A DNA stretch of 64,000 nt from Rhynchopus sp. YZ270_cl-10 (GCA_964035575.1 OZ037911.1:62001-126000), one strand, 5' to 3'. Counted from the stretch's first letter, positions 12,207 through 23,480 are shown. Notes: generated by a model not told the origin, from the letters alone. Made by a program: numbers and translations.

Positions 12207-13763
12207 CTAGAAGAGATCATCAAGAAGCGCTGCCGTCTTTTCATCCACAACCACAACCTTTTCCTTCTCCTCTGTTGCGAGACTGGCAAGCGCCTTTTCG
12301 ATGTCTGGATTGTCTTTTGTACTAACAAATTCCAAAACTGAGAACAGGGCCTTGCGGTCTGCCGCCGCTGCGGAAAGCGTTTTTCTTGGCACGCCAAACA
12401 CTGGCGCACCGTCGATGTGGGTATAGGCGTAGTAATGCCCGGTCTGATGATGCCTCAGCACGCCAAACGGCACTCCCGACACCTCCTTTGACAGCGCAAG
12501 GTTCTCCTTCAGGAGCACGTCCTCATTGCACCCTGCCACCACTGCGGGGATGCTTGCCCGCGAAGTCTCGCTAAGGGAGAACACTTCCTCAAAGTGCATG
12601 CAAGAGAGAAGCCCTGCGTACGCACGGTCCTTGATAAACCCGGCTTTGTTCGCCTTCGAGAGTGCGCTGGTTTTAAGAGAGGCCTCCGGGTCCGCCAAAA
12701 GGTGCAGAAGTGGCTTCACCACCTTTTCATCCAGAACCGCAGGGTCCACGCAGTCTTTGCTCACAAAGCTGTACGAAACGGGGGGTGCAGTGCTGCTACG
12801 GGATCTATGGTGGAAGTAGCCGACTTCATCCAAAAATAGGGTAGAAATGCGCCGTTCTTCAACCTGAACACTGTCATCCAATGTGAGAACTGTGTGAGGA
12901 ATGTTAGGGTACATCAGCATAGGCGCACCACCAGCTTCGACGAGACTGAGAGTGAGGATTGGGAGGTCTTCTTCGGCTGGCAAACGGTCGCTTTGTTCTG
13001 CCCAGAGGTCGATTTGAGAGAATTTGCCAGAGCGGTTCTGCTCTTGGTCTTGCGTGATGAAGTCGTACCCCCACTTCGGCGCACAAAAGAATATTTTCAC
13101 CACCGGCAGCCCCCCCTTCCCAATCAGCTGCGCATCACGCTCTGCTTCGCTCCCTTTCTTCTTAATCTTCAACGCCGTTTGAAACACAAACTCACCACAG
13201 TCATCAAGATGCCACGTCGTCAATGCATTCTTCTGCGACAACCTCGTTGCCCGATCACACGGAATCGTTGTCTCCTCCAACAGCGGTGGCCAGGTGAGAA
13301 GAGAGGAAAGGATTGGGATGTTGGGTTCGTTTGCGTCTTGGCGGTGGAACATCTGAAGGTTGCGAGGGGTAGGGTCTGCAGGGTGGTCGAAGACTTCGGA
13401 GAGCTTGTGGACGACGGAGAGGTGGGATTCGTGGATGAGGTCAGCGCCGGGGATGCCCCAGCTGCTGTTGAAGGCGAGCTTGGGGCGTTTGAGGTCGTTG
13501 CTTGCTGGGTTCAGCATGAGCTCGAGGCCGTCGTCGGCGTGGCTGCAGGCAGCGTGCACCTTGCTTGAGTAGGCTGCGTCGAGGACGCATGGCTGCTCCT
13601 CCCGCATGCAGTCGACGATGGCGTCCTCCGTGCTCGCATGTGCTGCAATCCTACACCGCCACTTCCTCGACATCTTCTCCCACCTCTCCCGACACACCCC
13701 CCAACGCTCAAGAACATCACGCAGACAGAACACTTCCCCGCAGGCCTCGGTTACGTGAGGCAT
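12207..13763 (-). CDS. JmjC/cupin-type Fe(II)/2-oxoglutarate dioxygenase-like protein
   Basis: A single exon of 518 aa. The motif TWHLDDCGEF (H185-x-D187) followed about 100 residues later by YPNIPHTVLTL (H290) matches the H-x-D...H iron-binding pattern of JmjC/cupin oxygenases. A Lys in VVKIFFCAPKW (about 223) sits where such enzymes bind 2-oxoglutarate. The C-terminal 200 residues are helical and charged, without a recognised domain. The N-terminus has several Cys. The start at 13763 is chosen because a candidate spliced-leader acceptor lies 45 nt upstream; the frame is open further, but through an A-rich leader. The substrate (histone, tRNA or other protein) cannot be told, and overall resemblance is modest, so a non-catalytic cupin is possible. 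Confidence 0.6.
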   Translation of the reverse strand: MPHVTEACGEVFCLRDVLERWGVCRERWEKMSRKWRCRIAAHASTEDAIVDCMREEQPCVLDAAYSSKVHAACSHADDGLELMLNPASNDLKRPKLAFNSSWGIPGADLIHESHLSVVHKLSEVFDHPADPTPRNLQMFHRQDANEPNIPILSSLLTWPPLLEETTIPCDRATRLSQKNALTTWHLDDCGEFVFQTALKIKKKGSEAERDAQLIGKGGLPVVKIFFCAPKWGYDFITQDQEQNRSGKFSQIDLWAEQSDRLPAEEDLPILTLSLVEAGGAPMLMYPNIPHTVLTLDDSVQVEERRISTLFLDEVGYFHHRSRSSTAPPVSYSFVSKDCVDPAVLDEKVVKPLLHLLADPEASLKTSALSKANKAGFIKDRAYAGLLSCMHFEEVFSLSETSRASIPAVVAGCNEDVLLKENLALSKEVSGVPFGVLRHHQTGHYYAYTHIDGAPVFGVPRKTLSAAAADRKALFSVLEFVSTKDNPDIEKALASLATEEKEKVVVVDEKTAALLDDLF

Positions 13764-13807
13764 ATTTTTTTTTTTGGGGGTGTTGTTTTGTTTTTTGTTT
13801 TCTTCAC

Positions 13808-13809
13808 CT
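13808..13809 (-). promoter_or_regulatory. Candidate spliced-leader acceptor, JmjC-like gene
   Basis: On the minus strand a T-rich tract is followed by CCCCCGATAG and then GTGAAG, 45 nt before the ATG. Inferred from position and composition only. Confidence 0.4.
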
Positions 13810-14394
13810 ATCGGGGGTTTGATTGTCAAAAAAAGAAGTAAAAAATAAGGTTGATCGTTAGTCACATCACATCACGCACAGCATTAGCACAAAGTTTGAT
13901 GTTTTCCCCCCAGCCAGGGGAAAAAAGTGGAAAATAAATGGGGATAATTGGGGGTGCTTTTTTATTGTTGACATTTGTGTGTGAAGTGTTGTTTGTGAAG
14001 CGGTGTGCGTATCGGGTCGAAGAGGGGGGTGTACAGGAAGGAAAAAATCATTGCACTAAAAATATTGTTTTGAAACCCCCTGGCGTAGCCTTTTGTTTGT
14101 ATCGACAAAATCACCCATCATAAGAGAGGTTGAAAGTGCAAACGCCTCACTGTTCATAGGACGCAGGCATCAAAAGATGGGTGCCGTACTTAATATCAAA
14201 AAAGGGCTACCAAGGAATCCTACTGACAACTTTGCTCTGACTTTTTTGTTTTTTTTGCAAATCAACAAATTAATAGGGAATGACCGTGGTTTTCAAAAAA
14301 AGCAACCACATCAGACTGCCTCCCCATTTCATTTGAATCAGACGGGCCTCAGCCATCGCTTCAAAACTCAGGAACCCCTACGCGGTTTCCCTTA

Positions 14395-14489
14395 CACGGT
14401 GGACTGGTCAGGGCAAAGTTGTCAATAGGGTCAAAGTGCTGGTTATTGACCAGTACTTTGACCAGTACAAAAAAAACCAGTCCACCGTG
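14395..14489. mobile_element. Nested inverted repeat (MITE-like)
   Basis: Outer arms CACGGTGGACTGG (14395-14407) and CCAGTCCACCGTG (14477-14489) pair perfectly. Inside, GGTCAAAGTGCTGGT (14429-14443) pairs with ACCAGTACTTTGACC (14449-14463) with one mismatch. Confidence 0.6.
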
Positions 14490-15497
14490 TCCACCATTGC
14501 ACACATATTTTTTTCTCTCTCTGTCGCAAATCAGTGTCCTTCAGAAAGGAACTTAAACTAATACCTGAGTGGTTTCAAACATAACTCATAGGGGAAAGAA
14601 CAAGATGGGGAAGGGAATGGATATGTCACCTTTTTTGAGTGACTGAGGGGGAAAATGATGGGAGTTTGGCGGGAGGTATATTAAAAAGGGGAAAGGTGAA
14701 TGGCCACTGCTAAGAAGCTGATACTTTGTGCAGAAGGAGACAATACATTTTGCCCCTAAACACCCTGGTGGCTTCTCTTGAGTTTTGTCGACATAATCAC
14801 TTTTTACACCAGCTGGGTAAAGTGCCTGTACTCAGTTTTTGTACTTTTTTTTGTGTGTGAGTAGTCTGTTTATTTTGAATCTTCGATATTGTAGGCTCAG
14901 TGTCTTCAGCCTAGAGAGAGAATGAGCACCACTACAAAAATAGGAAACACTTTTACGTAACCGCTGATGATATATTCGTTACAAAAAATCGCTAAGTTTT
15001 TTCTCTGCACATTATAGCATAGGAGAACTAATAAAATGAACACGACTTCATGCATGTGCCTCGTACATATCTCAAAACAAAAAAAACAAAATGATAACGG
15101 GTTTTTTCTCTAAATAGGAACGCATAATTAATCGTCAGAAGAAAAAAACAAAGATTGGAAAACTGGACAAATGGACTGGTGTGCTTTGTGGGCATTTGTT
15201 CAATATCCAAAGATAAAGAAAATTTGGAAGACTAATGTACCTCTCGTGCACATCTTTTACTACAGTCGCGGTAATTTTTGTGGTCAAAGAAGGGGGAGGG
15301 AAAGCAGGAAAAAATCTGCGAGACTATACTAGAAGCAAGCACTGTGCTTTGGTCATATATGGAGGAAGGAAAAAGTATAGTGCAAAAAAGGCACCTCGTA
15401 CAGACGCTGGCACATCAAGAGTCATCTGAATGTACCTAATACGGTACTCTATTTTCTCTTTCATCTTTCAGGTAATTTACAACACGACGCGACATTT

Positions 15498-15649
15498 TGT
15501 CAGCGTGACATGACAGAAATGACAATGTCAACCAATGACATGCCCCTTTTCTGACAACAAAATGACGAATGTGTCAAAATATTATTTTCCTATACGCACA
15601 TTTCATCATCATTTTTTTTACCGTGTCATATGACATGTCACTTCTGACA
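15498..15649. mobile_element. About 150-bp inverted-repeat element, TGACA-rich
   Basis: The left end TGTCAGCGTGACATGACAG faces a right end that reads TGTCAGAAGTGACATGTCAT on the other strand, making imperfect terminal inverted repeats of about 28 bp. No clear target duplication. Confidence 0.5.
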
Positions 15650-15673
15650 GATCACTGTGATATGAAGCATCGA

Positions 15674-15732
15674 ACAGTAGTCAAAATAACTTGAAGTCCA
15701 AACAAAAGTTTTTTCTGATTTTGGACTACTGT
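15674..15732. repeat. 59-bp inverted repeat
   Basis: Perfect 9-bp ends ACAGTAGTC and GACTACTGT around an A/T-rich centre. Confidence 0.45.
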
Positions 15733-16113
15733 CATAAAACCTTATGGAAAGTCACTATCGATCAAACTTCCAGTTTTGAAAGAAGGGGGTTTTTTTTTTG
15801 ACCATTTTATTGTCAAAAAAAAATGGGAGGAGAAAAATGATAATTTTGGCAAAAATTATTGGGTACGGAGACAATGCCATGTGCATCCATTTCGGTAACT
15901 TCACTTCAAACAAAAGCGAAGTTCTTGTTATGCATGAAATTGGCCTGCCTCAAAGGGAAAAAGAAAAACTTGGGGGGTCTGAACTACTTAGCCTAAACGC
16001 AGAAGAAAGCGAAATATGTCATAAAAAAAGGTTTAAAACGATCCAGAAGCGCTCATATGACAAAAAAAGGTGACTTGAAATGTTGTCGTAATAATACAAT
16101 ATCTCGGTCATTT

Positions 16114-16270
16114 ATACTAATGCAGTGAGGCCGATTACGCCTGAAAATAGGTCTGTAATATCTATCCGAGGCGTGGCTGAGGCGTGCTAATACTTAACAA
16201 TCACACCTCAGATTTTACAGCCACATCTGAGCCTGCGTTAGCGAGGTCGATTTGGCCTATTTGCATTGGT
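16114..16270. mobile_element. Imperfect terminal-inverted-repeat element
   Basis: Left ATACTAATGCAGTGAGGCC against right end (other strand) ATACCAATGCAAATAGGCC. The interior repeats the word GAGGCGTG and its near complement. Confidence 0.4.
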
Positions 16271-16839
16271 ATGATTATACAGTCAGATACTACCCAAAAA
16301 AAAAAAAAACTCTGAATAGTGAAGACTGTTTACTTGTTGACGTGACCCATCCCCACCTTCAGACGAACTGAGTGGTGAGAAAGGCGCCACGTTGACCACC
16401 TTCGTTATCGAAAGACTGTTGTTTATCGACAAAAAAACTGTTTGATATTTTAGACTTCATGTGTGAAAAAACGCCTAAAATTCCATCCCTGGATACTCCG
16501 CAAGTCATGTCCAAAAAAGAGCGCAAAAAAAAAAAAGAAGAAAAAAAAGGAGTAAACACTGAAACTTTGCATCGACATAAACAGAAAGAAAAGTTTGAAA
16601 GAAATGAACATTGCCTCACAGTGCAATCACATCTATTCCACAAAGTGTTATCGAGGTTCGTAATCCTCTGTTTTTTTTATTGTAGCATCGGCTAGTGGAG
16701 GTATCCAAACATTTCCCCAACAGATGTTTTATATACCGGTGTTTTTTTGTGAGAATGGGTAAAGCTTTTTCGTTTTTTTTTTTAACTGCTCATCTTTCGA
16801 CCTAAAAGCGTCATTTGCCATTCCTTGCACTCCTCCCTT

Positions 16840-16960
16840 CTTGTTGTTTGATGCGTTGACGCTTCCACATTACTAACTACACACCTGTTGGGTAGTGGTG
16901 TTGCCGAGCACAGTTGGGTGAAACGACGTGACATTTCCCGCGCACAAAAAGTAGTGTGAG
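16840..16960. repeat. Dispersed repeat, copy 1 (partner 23999-24125)
   Basis: Shares TTGTTTGATGCGTTGAC, CTTCCAC, CACCTGTTGGGT and the end ACAAAGTAGTG with 23999-24125 in the same order and orientation; diverged but collinear. Confidence 0.55.
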
Positions 16961-17129
16961 AAAGATTGGTCATTTTTTTTTGCTTGGGTCTGATGGCAGG
17001 GGGGGCTATTGAAAAAAAGAAAAATTCCTCAAACGGCCGGTGATCGGAGGCCTTTACTTGAGAGGTTGAGTTGTGTTGTTCCCCCTATGAGGACAACAAT
17101 GATTGAACAATCAAAAAAGAAAAGTTTGT

Positions 17130-17164
17130 AAGATGATCCTCAGACTCTCGTGCTTAGTCACCTG
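17130..17164 (+). repeat. 38-nt hairpin family (AAGATGA type)
   Basis: Representative copy. The plan is an outer arm AAGATGA facing TCACCTT, an inner stem CTAAGC/GCTTAG, and a loop CTCTCGT, usually preceded by an A-rich leader ending GAAAAG then TTTATA or TTTGTA. Other copies: 1320-1355, 9471-9511, 17509-17542, 32804-32839, 45820-45851, 46024-46061, 49485-49517, 49647-49678. Looser ones lie near 15225, 20856, 21063, 26918, 27448 and 32682. At 9471 the right arm becomes GTTTAG (pairs by G-T) and at 49485 the stem becomes TGTGC/GCACA with outer AAGATG/CATCTT. This points to conserved structure. On the gene strand each hairpin is followed by a T-rich tract. Confidence 0.65.
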
Positions 17165-17622
17165 AACCTTAAAATAAGACTGAAAGGTGACGCCTCACTG
17201 GACAGGCAGGCACTGAGCAACAATTCAGAATTCTGGCGCCCCTGACGATATTAATATTAAGCCTGCGATGTACTTGGTATTTTTTTTATTTCTGGGGTAC
17301 CAAATTCTTTTTTTTCTTTTGATAAGATTGATGGAGTAGTGTAGTTGCCTCGGTTGTGTTGCCCACAGCTGTGCAATCTCCACTGTCTGTTTTTTGAAAC
17401 GAAACATTTTTTTACTCACTCCTTGGAAATGCAGGGTGTGCCTCTGTTTCCAGTATGTTTCTTTCTTTCATTATGCCGAGAAGTAAAGAGAAAAAAAGAA
17501 AGGTTTATAAGATGATCCTAAGCCTCTCGTGCTTAGTCACCAAAACAGTTAGTCTCGACTCTAACAATCGTTGTATCATGAGACATAGTATTTAACGTTC
17601 AAATGTACCCGTTTATGAGGGA

Positions 17623-18274
17623 CAGGGTTTTATCTCCTTATATGTTAGTGGTCCCTAGACCGGGTAAAATAAAAAAAAAAATATTTACCCGGTCTGGGGA
17701 AAAAAAAAAAAAATATCCACCCGGTCAGGCCAAAAAAAAAAACAAAATGATAAATCTTGGGGGTACCTCACACAAACCTCTAAGAGTGACCAGAACTGGC
17801 CTCATGAACAAAGTGACCCCGTCACAGCCAGAACGCGACTCAATTGGTCAAACGCCGAAGGAAAAGGAAGCACGCAGCATGACGAAAGGAAAAAAGTAGC
17901 GTACCGTGCGCCTGCGGCGCAAGATTACAAGCCACCCATGACATAATTTGGCTGTAAAATGTGCAATTTTAAGCACAATATTTTGAAATGTTGCGTACCG
18001 TGGCTTCGCCAGGAACCTTTGCCATGGCTGCCGTTTCTTTTTGTAGATGTCAATACGAGGAAACGCCTGCACGCTACCGACCTGACATGATTTTATTGCT
18101 TATTCCGCAAAGGTGGGGAACGTGAGATGATATGCAATATGCGAGTGAATGCAGCAGTTTTAACGGTTTACCGGGACATTTTCGCCGGAGGCGAAAAAAA
18201 TTTTTTGACCACTTTTTTGCCAGACCGGGTAGACCGGGTAAAATTTTAAAATGTTTTTTCAAGATAAAACCCTG
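17623..18274. mobile_element. 652-bp non-autonomous DNA transposon with 8-bp target duplication
   Basis: The ends are perfect inverted repeats CAGGGTTTTATCT / AGATAAAACCCTG, followed inward by ACCGGGTAAA-type repeats facing each other. The flanks are identical 8-mers ATGAGGGA (17615-17622 and 18275-18282). An 8-bp duplication with CAGGG ends fits hAT-type elements, but no transposase is present. The interior (17755-18030) is the GCGTACCGTG module also found inside 47762-48581, and it carries three GNA-triloop hairpins (17907-17921, 18001-18011, 18179-18197). Confidence 0.75.
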
Positions 18275-18457
18275 ATGAGGGAGGGCAAAAAAAAAAAAAA
18301 GGGATGTAAAGAAAGTTGCAATGAAGAGAGGGCTAAAAAAAAACTGTTGTTGATGCAGGCACCATCCGACTGACCCACGTATGTCAGCCATCTGGATGAA
18401 AGCACAAAAAAACAACAAAAAAAGAGAGAGAGAAAAATTGAAAATTGAAAAGTGAAA

Positions 18458-18543
18458 CCATCTGATTTTGCCTGAAATTTGGTGGCGGTTTGGTGTGGTA
18501 CTAAAACCACTTTTAACTCAAGGCAAAAAAAATCGGGTGGTAA
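18458..18543. mobile_element. MITE, relative of 11525-11611
   Basis: Same end words (CTGATTTTGCCTGAAATTT on the left; AAGGCAAAAAAAATCGGGTGG on the right, 21 bases apart in pairing order) with a different centre. No clean target duplication. Confidence 0.5.
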
Positions 18544-20709
18544 AAGTGTCAATGCCTAACCGGACATCGGCGGAAAAGGCACAAAAAAAATGGGGAGCGG
18601 GGTTCGTATGGATGCGGTACGGTGAGTAGCACATCACATCTTTTTTTTCCTCTTTTTTTTTCCAAAAAAATGCGGGGGTTTGAGTGATGAGAAGCGCAGT
18701 GAATGAGATAAAAAAGAAAAAAAAAACGGGGAGCAGGGTTGACGTGATTGGGAAAACGTTTTGGACCGGGATTAAGTGCCAAATGGCGCCAAAATCGTGG
18801 AAAAAAAAGAGTACCAAACTTAATAACTATGTCCGGCACCAAACAATCCAAACATTTTCCCAGAACACGGTTATAACATCTATTCATGACTCATGACACT
18901 AAAAAGGGGGAACAGGCTTTTCAAGATGAACCTGACAATACATAGGTCTTTCAGGAATCTTTTAAAAAAAAAAACGGGATAAGGCGTATCCAGGACCTCT
19001 TGGAAACATGTCTGCACAAGCAACGACCTGGTGGATGATTTGTCTTTTTTTGTAGTAAGAGAGACAACTGTACGTTCGCGGCTACGTTTCACATTGCATG
19101 AAATGCACAATTACGCGCACAAAATAAAATGCCATGTTTAAAAAACGCAGCCAAAGAGACAGTACAACCTATGTTCTTATAATTCGAATAAAGGGATGAA
19201 AAACTTCAAAAAAAAAATATGTGGGAAATAAGTGAAAAGGTATCTCTCTGAGAGTGGCTGTGTTGTGTGTTTTGAGGTGTTGGGGTTATACCCAAGCTAA
19301 GTTGGTATATTGCCCATTGAATATAGCCGTGTCACTGTGTTTGATTAATAGGGGGTAATTCTTGCGCAGAATATAACCCCAATCCGGGTGTGTGCGTGGG
19401 TGTTTGATAACGGATTTCAAGTAGGGTAATGCCGTGAACGGAGTATATCCCACTATCCGTGTGTATGCGTGTGTGGGCACTGTATACATACGTCAAAATC
19501 CCTCTCGAAAAAAGCTATTTTTTGATGTGGTCAGCGGTCGGGAAAACCCATGGGAGAACCACGGGAAAACCGTGGGGTGATTTTTACCCTGGTGGAACCT
19601 TGGTTAAACCACGGGAGAACCCTTTTTTTTTGGGGGGGGAAACTGGATTGCTAGCCGCACCGTATGTGAGGGGAAATGGGATGGAAATTAGTCTTGGGGG
19701 GAGGGGGGGGCTAATTCTTTCTCTCGCAATTTTTTTTTTTTTGGGAAAGCAAAAAATGAAGAAAAATGGTGATCTCATTTGTATTTTGTTGTTTTTCATT
19801 TTTTATTTTTGAAAACGTCATCATTGTATTTAGTGTGGATGAACTCCACATTTTTTTCCCATGGTGAGAATTTTTCAGAACCACCAAAGGAAAAAAACAT
19901 TTCGCGTGGGATGATAAAGAACGAGCAACACGTATCTTGTGAATGAAAATGTCCGGGTTTTTCAACAACAGCTCACACCCACTATTCTGTTCACTGCTTA
20001 GCCAAGACATTCATACACCTCTTTGTTCAATAAAAAAGGGGGAACACATTGATGTGAAGGTAAAAAGGTAATTGATACACTTTTATAAAAAAGAGGAAAA
20101 AAAATAGCTGTGTCAGCCTTCTAGAGTAGAGTACACAAGCCATACAAGGAAGCGCCGCTGAACTCTTAAAAAAGATCGGGTCTTTTGTTTGTGCGCTCAA
20201 AGCCGGGAAAACAAAAAGGTGAAAAAATGTGTTAAACTGAAGTACGGTTGTTGTGGTTAATTGAGTACTCAAAGAAAACAAGGAAGCTTCTGTTTTTTTT
20301 CAATCCGTTTTGTTTGCCCTGCAGCGCTGCCTCCAATCTTTTTAGAATTGACAACAAGTTGTTTTATCAAAAAAAAGGCAAAATGGCTTGCGTTCGTTGA
20401 GCGCAAGCCACATTATTGCCTACACATTCTGGGGCAAACAGCACACCGAATCCAGACCCAAAATAGGGCTGGGCGAGATAAATATGCGTTTCAAAAAAAA
20501 AAGGGGGGGGAAAAAAACCAAGAACGCGTACGACTCTGGCAGGGTTGTGCATGTGTTTGCTCCCTTCTACCCAACCTACAAAAAAAAACCCCCCCGGAGG
20601 TGGGGTGACAAGCAGTCACTGCACGACAAACCTAGGAATGCCCGAAATGAGGGACATCAACGTAAGGTATGTTACGAATTCGCCTTTATATGAACCTTGT
20701 TGCATAACT

Positions 20710-20742
20710 AAGGGGTCTAGTTAATATTAACTAGATCCCCTT
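20710..20742. repeat. 33-bp near-perfect palindrome
   Basis: AAGGGGTCTAGTTAAT meets ATTAACTAGATCCCCTT, with one extra base and no loop. Confidence 0.6.
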
Positions 20743-21620
20743 GATATTTTTTTTTGCTTGATACCCCCTACCCTTATTGTAACAGGGGTTTCGTTATGTG
20801 GGGCATATCTAGGCTGTCGTGTGTACAAAAAAAAAAATGGAAATAATGGAAAAAAAAGGAAGATAAATGACATTATGCTTCACGTGCATACATCTTTGAA
20901 GAAAAGAAAAAAGCTTTTTGTAAAATCCTAAGCCTTCTGCATAGTTACTTCGAGAGGGGGGAAAAAGAAGGAACACTATTTTGAGAATGGTTTCTCTAAA
21001 AAGGGGTGTGTGTGTGTGGGGGGGCGAAGTTTTTTTGACCATTTGATAACTAAATAAATAAAACGTGGAAGATGGAACGTGCCTCTCGTGCACAGACACA
21101 TCTGAAATAAAATGTAGAGTTGAAATGCAAAGCCCTCTCGTGAACAGTGTGCCTTGGTACAATGACCGGCTGTACCGGGGTGGACACCCAATTCTTAAAA
21201 AGTGGGGGTGTTCGGTGTTGCAGAAAACTTTCAACAAAAAAAAAATCGATCGGGGGGGAGAAAAAATAGACAAGAAAAAAAAAAGCACAGTGAAGTCTTG
21301 TCAAAATGGCAGCTACACTAATCCAGCAAAATTATCGGGGTGGAAATAAAAACAGTAATCGAACCCAGAACCAATTCCTATATAAAAAAATCACCTTTTT
21401 TGGGGTCTTTTTTTTAACTTCATTTTTTTTCCTGAACAAAAAGTACGACGGAAACGGAACTAAAAAATAAAGTTTGATCGTGCCTGAAAGACTGAACGCT
21501 TCACCCTATTTTTTTTTGGTAAGGATTGTTCAGGATAGTGTAGTTGTTTCGACCTTGTTTGGTCTCTCTGACAATTTATGAGTTTTTTTTTTTTTTTGAA
21601 GCCGAATTTTTTCCCCCTTC

Positions 21621-21770
21621 TCACTTTCCAAAGTTTACAGCGATAGGTGGGGGACGGTTCTGACGCCAGCGACTGCTGCCTCCGTCTGTGTACTCGTCAG
21701 AATCCCGACCTGGGGTACCGCTTCTTTGCTTGCCACTGTGCGGGGTTGATGTGGTGGGTGGAGCGACGCA
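21621..21770 (-). CDS. Exon-like open stretch (unrecognised, low confidence)
   Basis: A GC-richer patch in AT-rich DNA. The minus strand reads STPHSGKQRSGTPGRDSDEY and ends RPPPIAVNFGK before a stop at 21621. No splice sites or upstream exons are convincing. It may be a relic. Confidence 0.2.
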   Translation of the reverse strand, partial: CVAPPTTSTPHSGKQRSGTPGRDSDEYTDGGSSRWRQNRPPPIAVNFGK

Positions 21771-21963
21771 AATTTTTTTTTGTTTGACTATACACAGGCT
21801 ATTATATACGATTTTTTTCCTTACCAAAAGTGCAAAAAAAGTGAGGTTGCTGTTCCTGAGGGGGCTGGAGGCACGGAGGGGCTTTTTTTGGAAGAAATGA
21901 ACTTAAGATTGAAGTATCATCGTTGTACTGCCCAGGGAGGGTTCCCGGCTACCGGCTAGTTTC

Positions 21964-22105
21964 CTAGGGCCTTATGGCTTCACTGGCTAGGGCTCCTGCA
22001 GGTCCCTCCACACATGTACCGTGCCTGACTTCAGCACCCAGGGTAGCATTCCCAGCACCTTTCACCCCTTCAGGAGGAGTGCCACAAAGGGCACCGGACG
22101 TGGCT
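21964..22105 (-). CDS. Exon-like open stretch (unrecognised, low confidence)
   Basis: A minus-strand frame ending in TAG at 21966-21964 reads TSGALCGTPPEGVKGAGNAT and ends GPAGALASEAIRP. Natural-looking composition, but no family and no linked exon. Confidence 0.2.
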
Positions 22106-22108
22106 CTA

Positions 22109-22261
22109 TTTCTTTTTGCGGAGCAAAAAGAAAATAATATAAAATGGCGCCGCAGGCGAAAAAAAATTGGGGTACGGTGTAAAAATCTAGCCTTTTACAC
22201 GACAGAGTCACTCAACGAACCCTTTTTTGCGGAGCAAAAAAGGAAAAATGGCGCCGCAGGC
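22109..22261. repeat. Cluster of four GNA-triloop hairpins
   Basis: TTTCTTTTTGC-GGA-GCAAAAAGAAA (22109-22133, 11-bp stem), CGCC-GCA-GGCG (22148-22158), CCTTTTTTGC-GGA-GCAAAAAAGG (22221-22243, 10-bp stem) and GCC-GCA-GGC (22253-22261). The segment from 22203 recurs at 28211-28270 (CAGAGTCACTCAACGAACCC then the same two hairpins). Confidence 0.75.
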
Positions 22262-22604
22262 AAAAAAAATTGGGCACAGCCTGTATGGTACGGGATTTCA
22301 TGGTGCGGTCAGCAACCCAGTTCCCCAAAAAAATGCAAAAAACTTTTTCTCCAAATCTCACGGTACCATAAAGATCTTAAGGAAGATTTTTGTGTTTTTT
22401 CAGGATTCCTGGAAATCCTGACACTTTGTGTTTTTTTTCTTCAGGATTTTTCAAGATCCTGACAATTTGTGTGTTTTTTTTTTTTATTACCAGGGGGCTT
22501 CTCTATGTTGTAGGCATACAGAGGTACAAATTTTACAGACCGGGGCCGCAACTGGCTGGGATGTCACGAAACTGACACTGGTTTTCGACCTTTTTTTTGC
22601 CCTG

Positions 22605-22940
22605 CTGTACTGTACTGTACTGTACTGTACTGTACTGTACTGTACTGTACTGTACTGTACTGTACTGTACTGTACTGTACTGTACTGTACTGTACTGTAC
22701 TACTGTACTGTACTGTACTGTACTGTACTGTACTGTACTGTACTGTACTGTACTGTACTGTACTGTACTGTACTGTACTGTACTGTACTGTACTGTACTG
22801 TACTGTACTGTACTGTACTGTACTGTACTGTACTGTACTGTACTGTACTGTACTGTACTGTACTGTACTGTACTGTACTGTACTGTACTGTACTGTACTG
22901 TACTGTACTGTACTGTACTGTACTGTACTGTACTGTACTG
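22605..22940. repeat. Pentamer satellite (TACTG)n
   Basis: About 67 copies of TACTG with a single 3-nt phase slip near 22700. Every unit contains the self-complementary GTAC. All six frames stay open, so long open frames here are artefacts. Confidence 0.95.
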
Positions 22941-23215
22941 TGTACTGTGTACTGTGTACTGTGTACTGTGTACTGTGTACTGTGTACTGTGTACTGTGTA
23001 CTGTGTACTGTGTACTGTGTACTGTGTACTGTGTACTGTGTACTGTGTACTGTGTACTGTGTACTGTGTACTGTGTACTGTGTACTGTGTACTGTGTACT
23101 GTGTACTGTGTACTGTGTACTGTGTACTGTGTACTGTGTACTGTGTACTGTGTACTGTGTACTGTGTACTGTGTACTGTGTACTGTGTACTGTGTACTGT
23201 GTACTGTGTACTGTG
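22936..23215. repeat. Heptamer satellite (TACTGTG)n
   Basis: About 40 uniform copies of the pentamer core extended by TG, directly abutting the pentamer array. Confidence 0.95.
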
Positions 23216-23480
23216 CGGAAATTGACCAAAAAACGAGAACTTGTCCATTTCGGCAAATTGACCCCACCACTGGCCGGACGGATTCCGGAAATGCAAATGC
23301 CGGCGTTTCTAAGCAAGTTCTAAGCAGGAGAGAAAAAAAACACAAAAAAAAAAAAAAAAAAAAAACACAAATTGTCAGGATCTTGATCAGGAAGAAGAAG
23401 ATTTGAGTCCGTGAAAAAAAAAAAATCTTCTTTAAGAACTTTCTGGTACCGTGAAATCTGCAAAAGTTTTTTTTTTTTTT

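Larger units (their letters stand above)
13810..17622. other. Intergenic, rich in small inverted repeats
   Basis: No gene supported over 3.8 kb. AT-rich with many A/T runs. It holds the inverted-repeat elements listed separately, a copy of the AGTGC hairpin family (14135-14170), and AAGATGA-family hairpins at 17130-17164 and 17509-17542. Open frames such as 15798-16073 are Lys/Ile-rich by composition. Confidence 0.5.
18283..21620. other. Intergenic
   Basis: No gene supported. Contains the MITE at 18458, a palindrome at 20710, degenerate tandem GGGAGAACC-like words at 19540-19620, and a segment at 18340-18410 (GATGCAGGCACC, CCGACTGACCCAC) repeated at 24245-24302. Frames such as 19459-19812 are low-complexity. 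Confidence 0.5.
22330..23480. mobile_element. Large inverted-repeat element enclosing two satellite arrays
   Basis: The left flank (about 22330-22490) and right flank (about 23340-23475) are imperfect reverse complements about 140 bp long. Both contain CACGGTACCA, AAGAAGATTT-type words and GATCCTGACAATTTGTGT. The arrays at 22605-22940 and 22936-23215 fill the centre. No target duplication identified. Confidence 0.6.
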
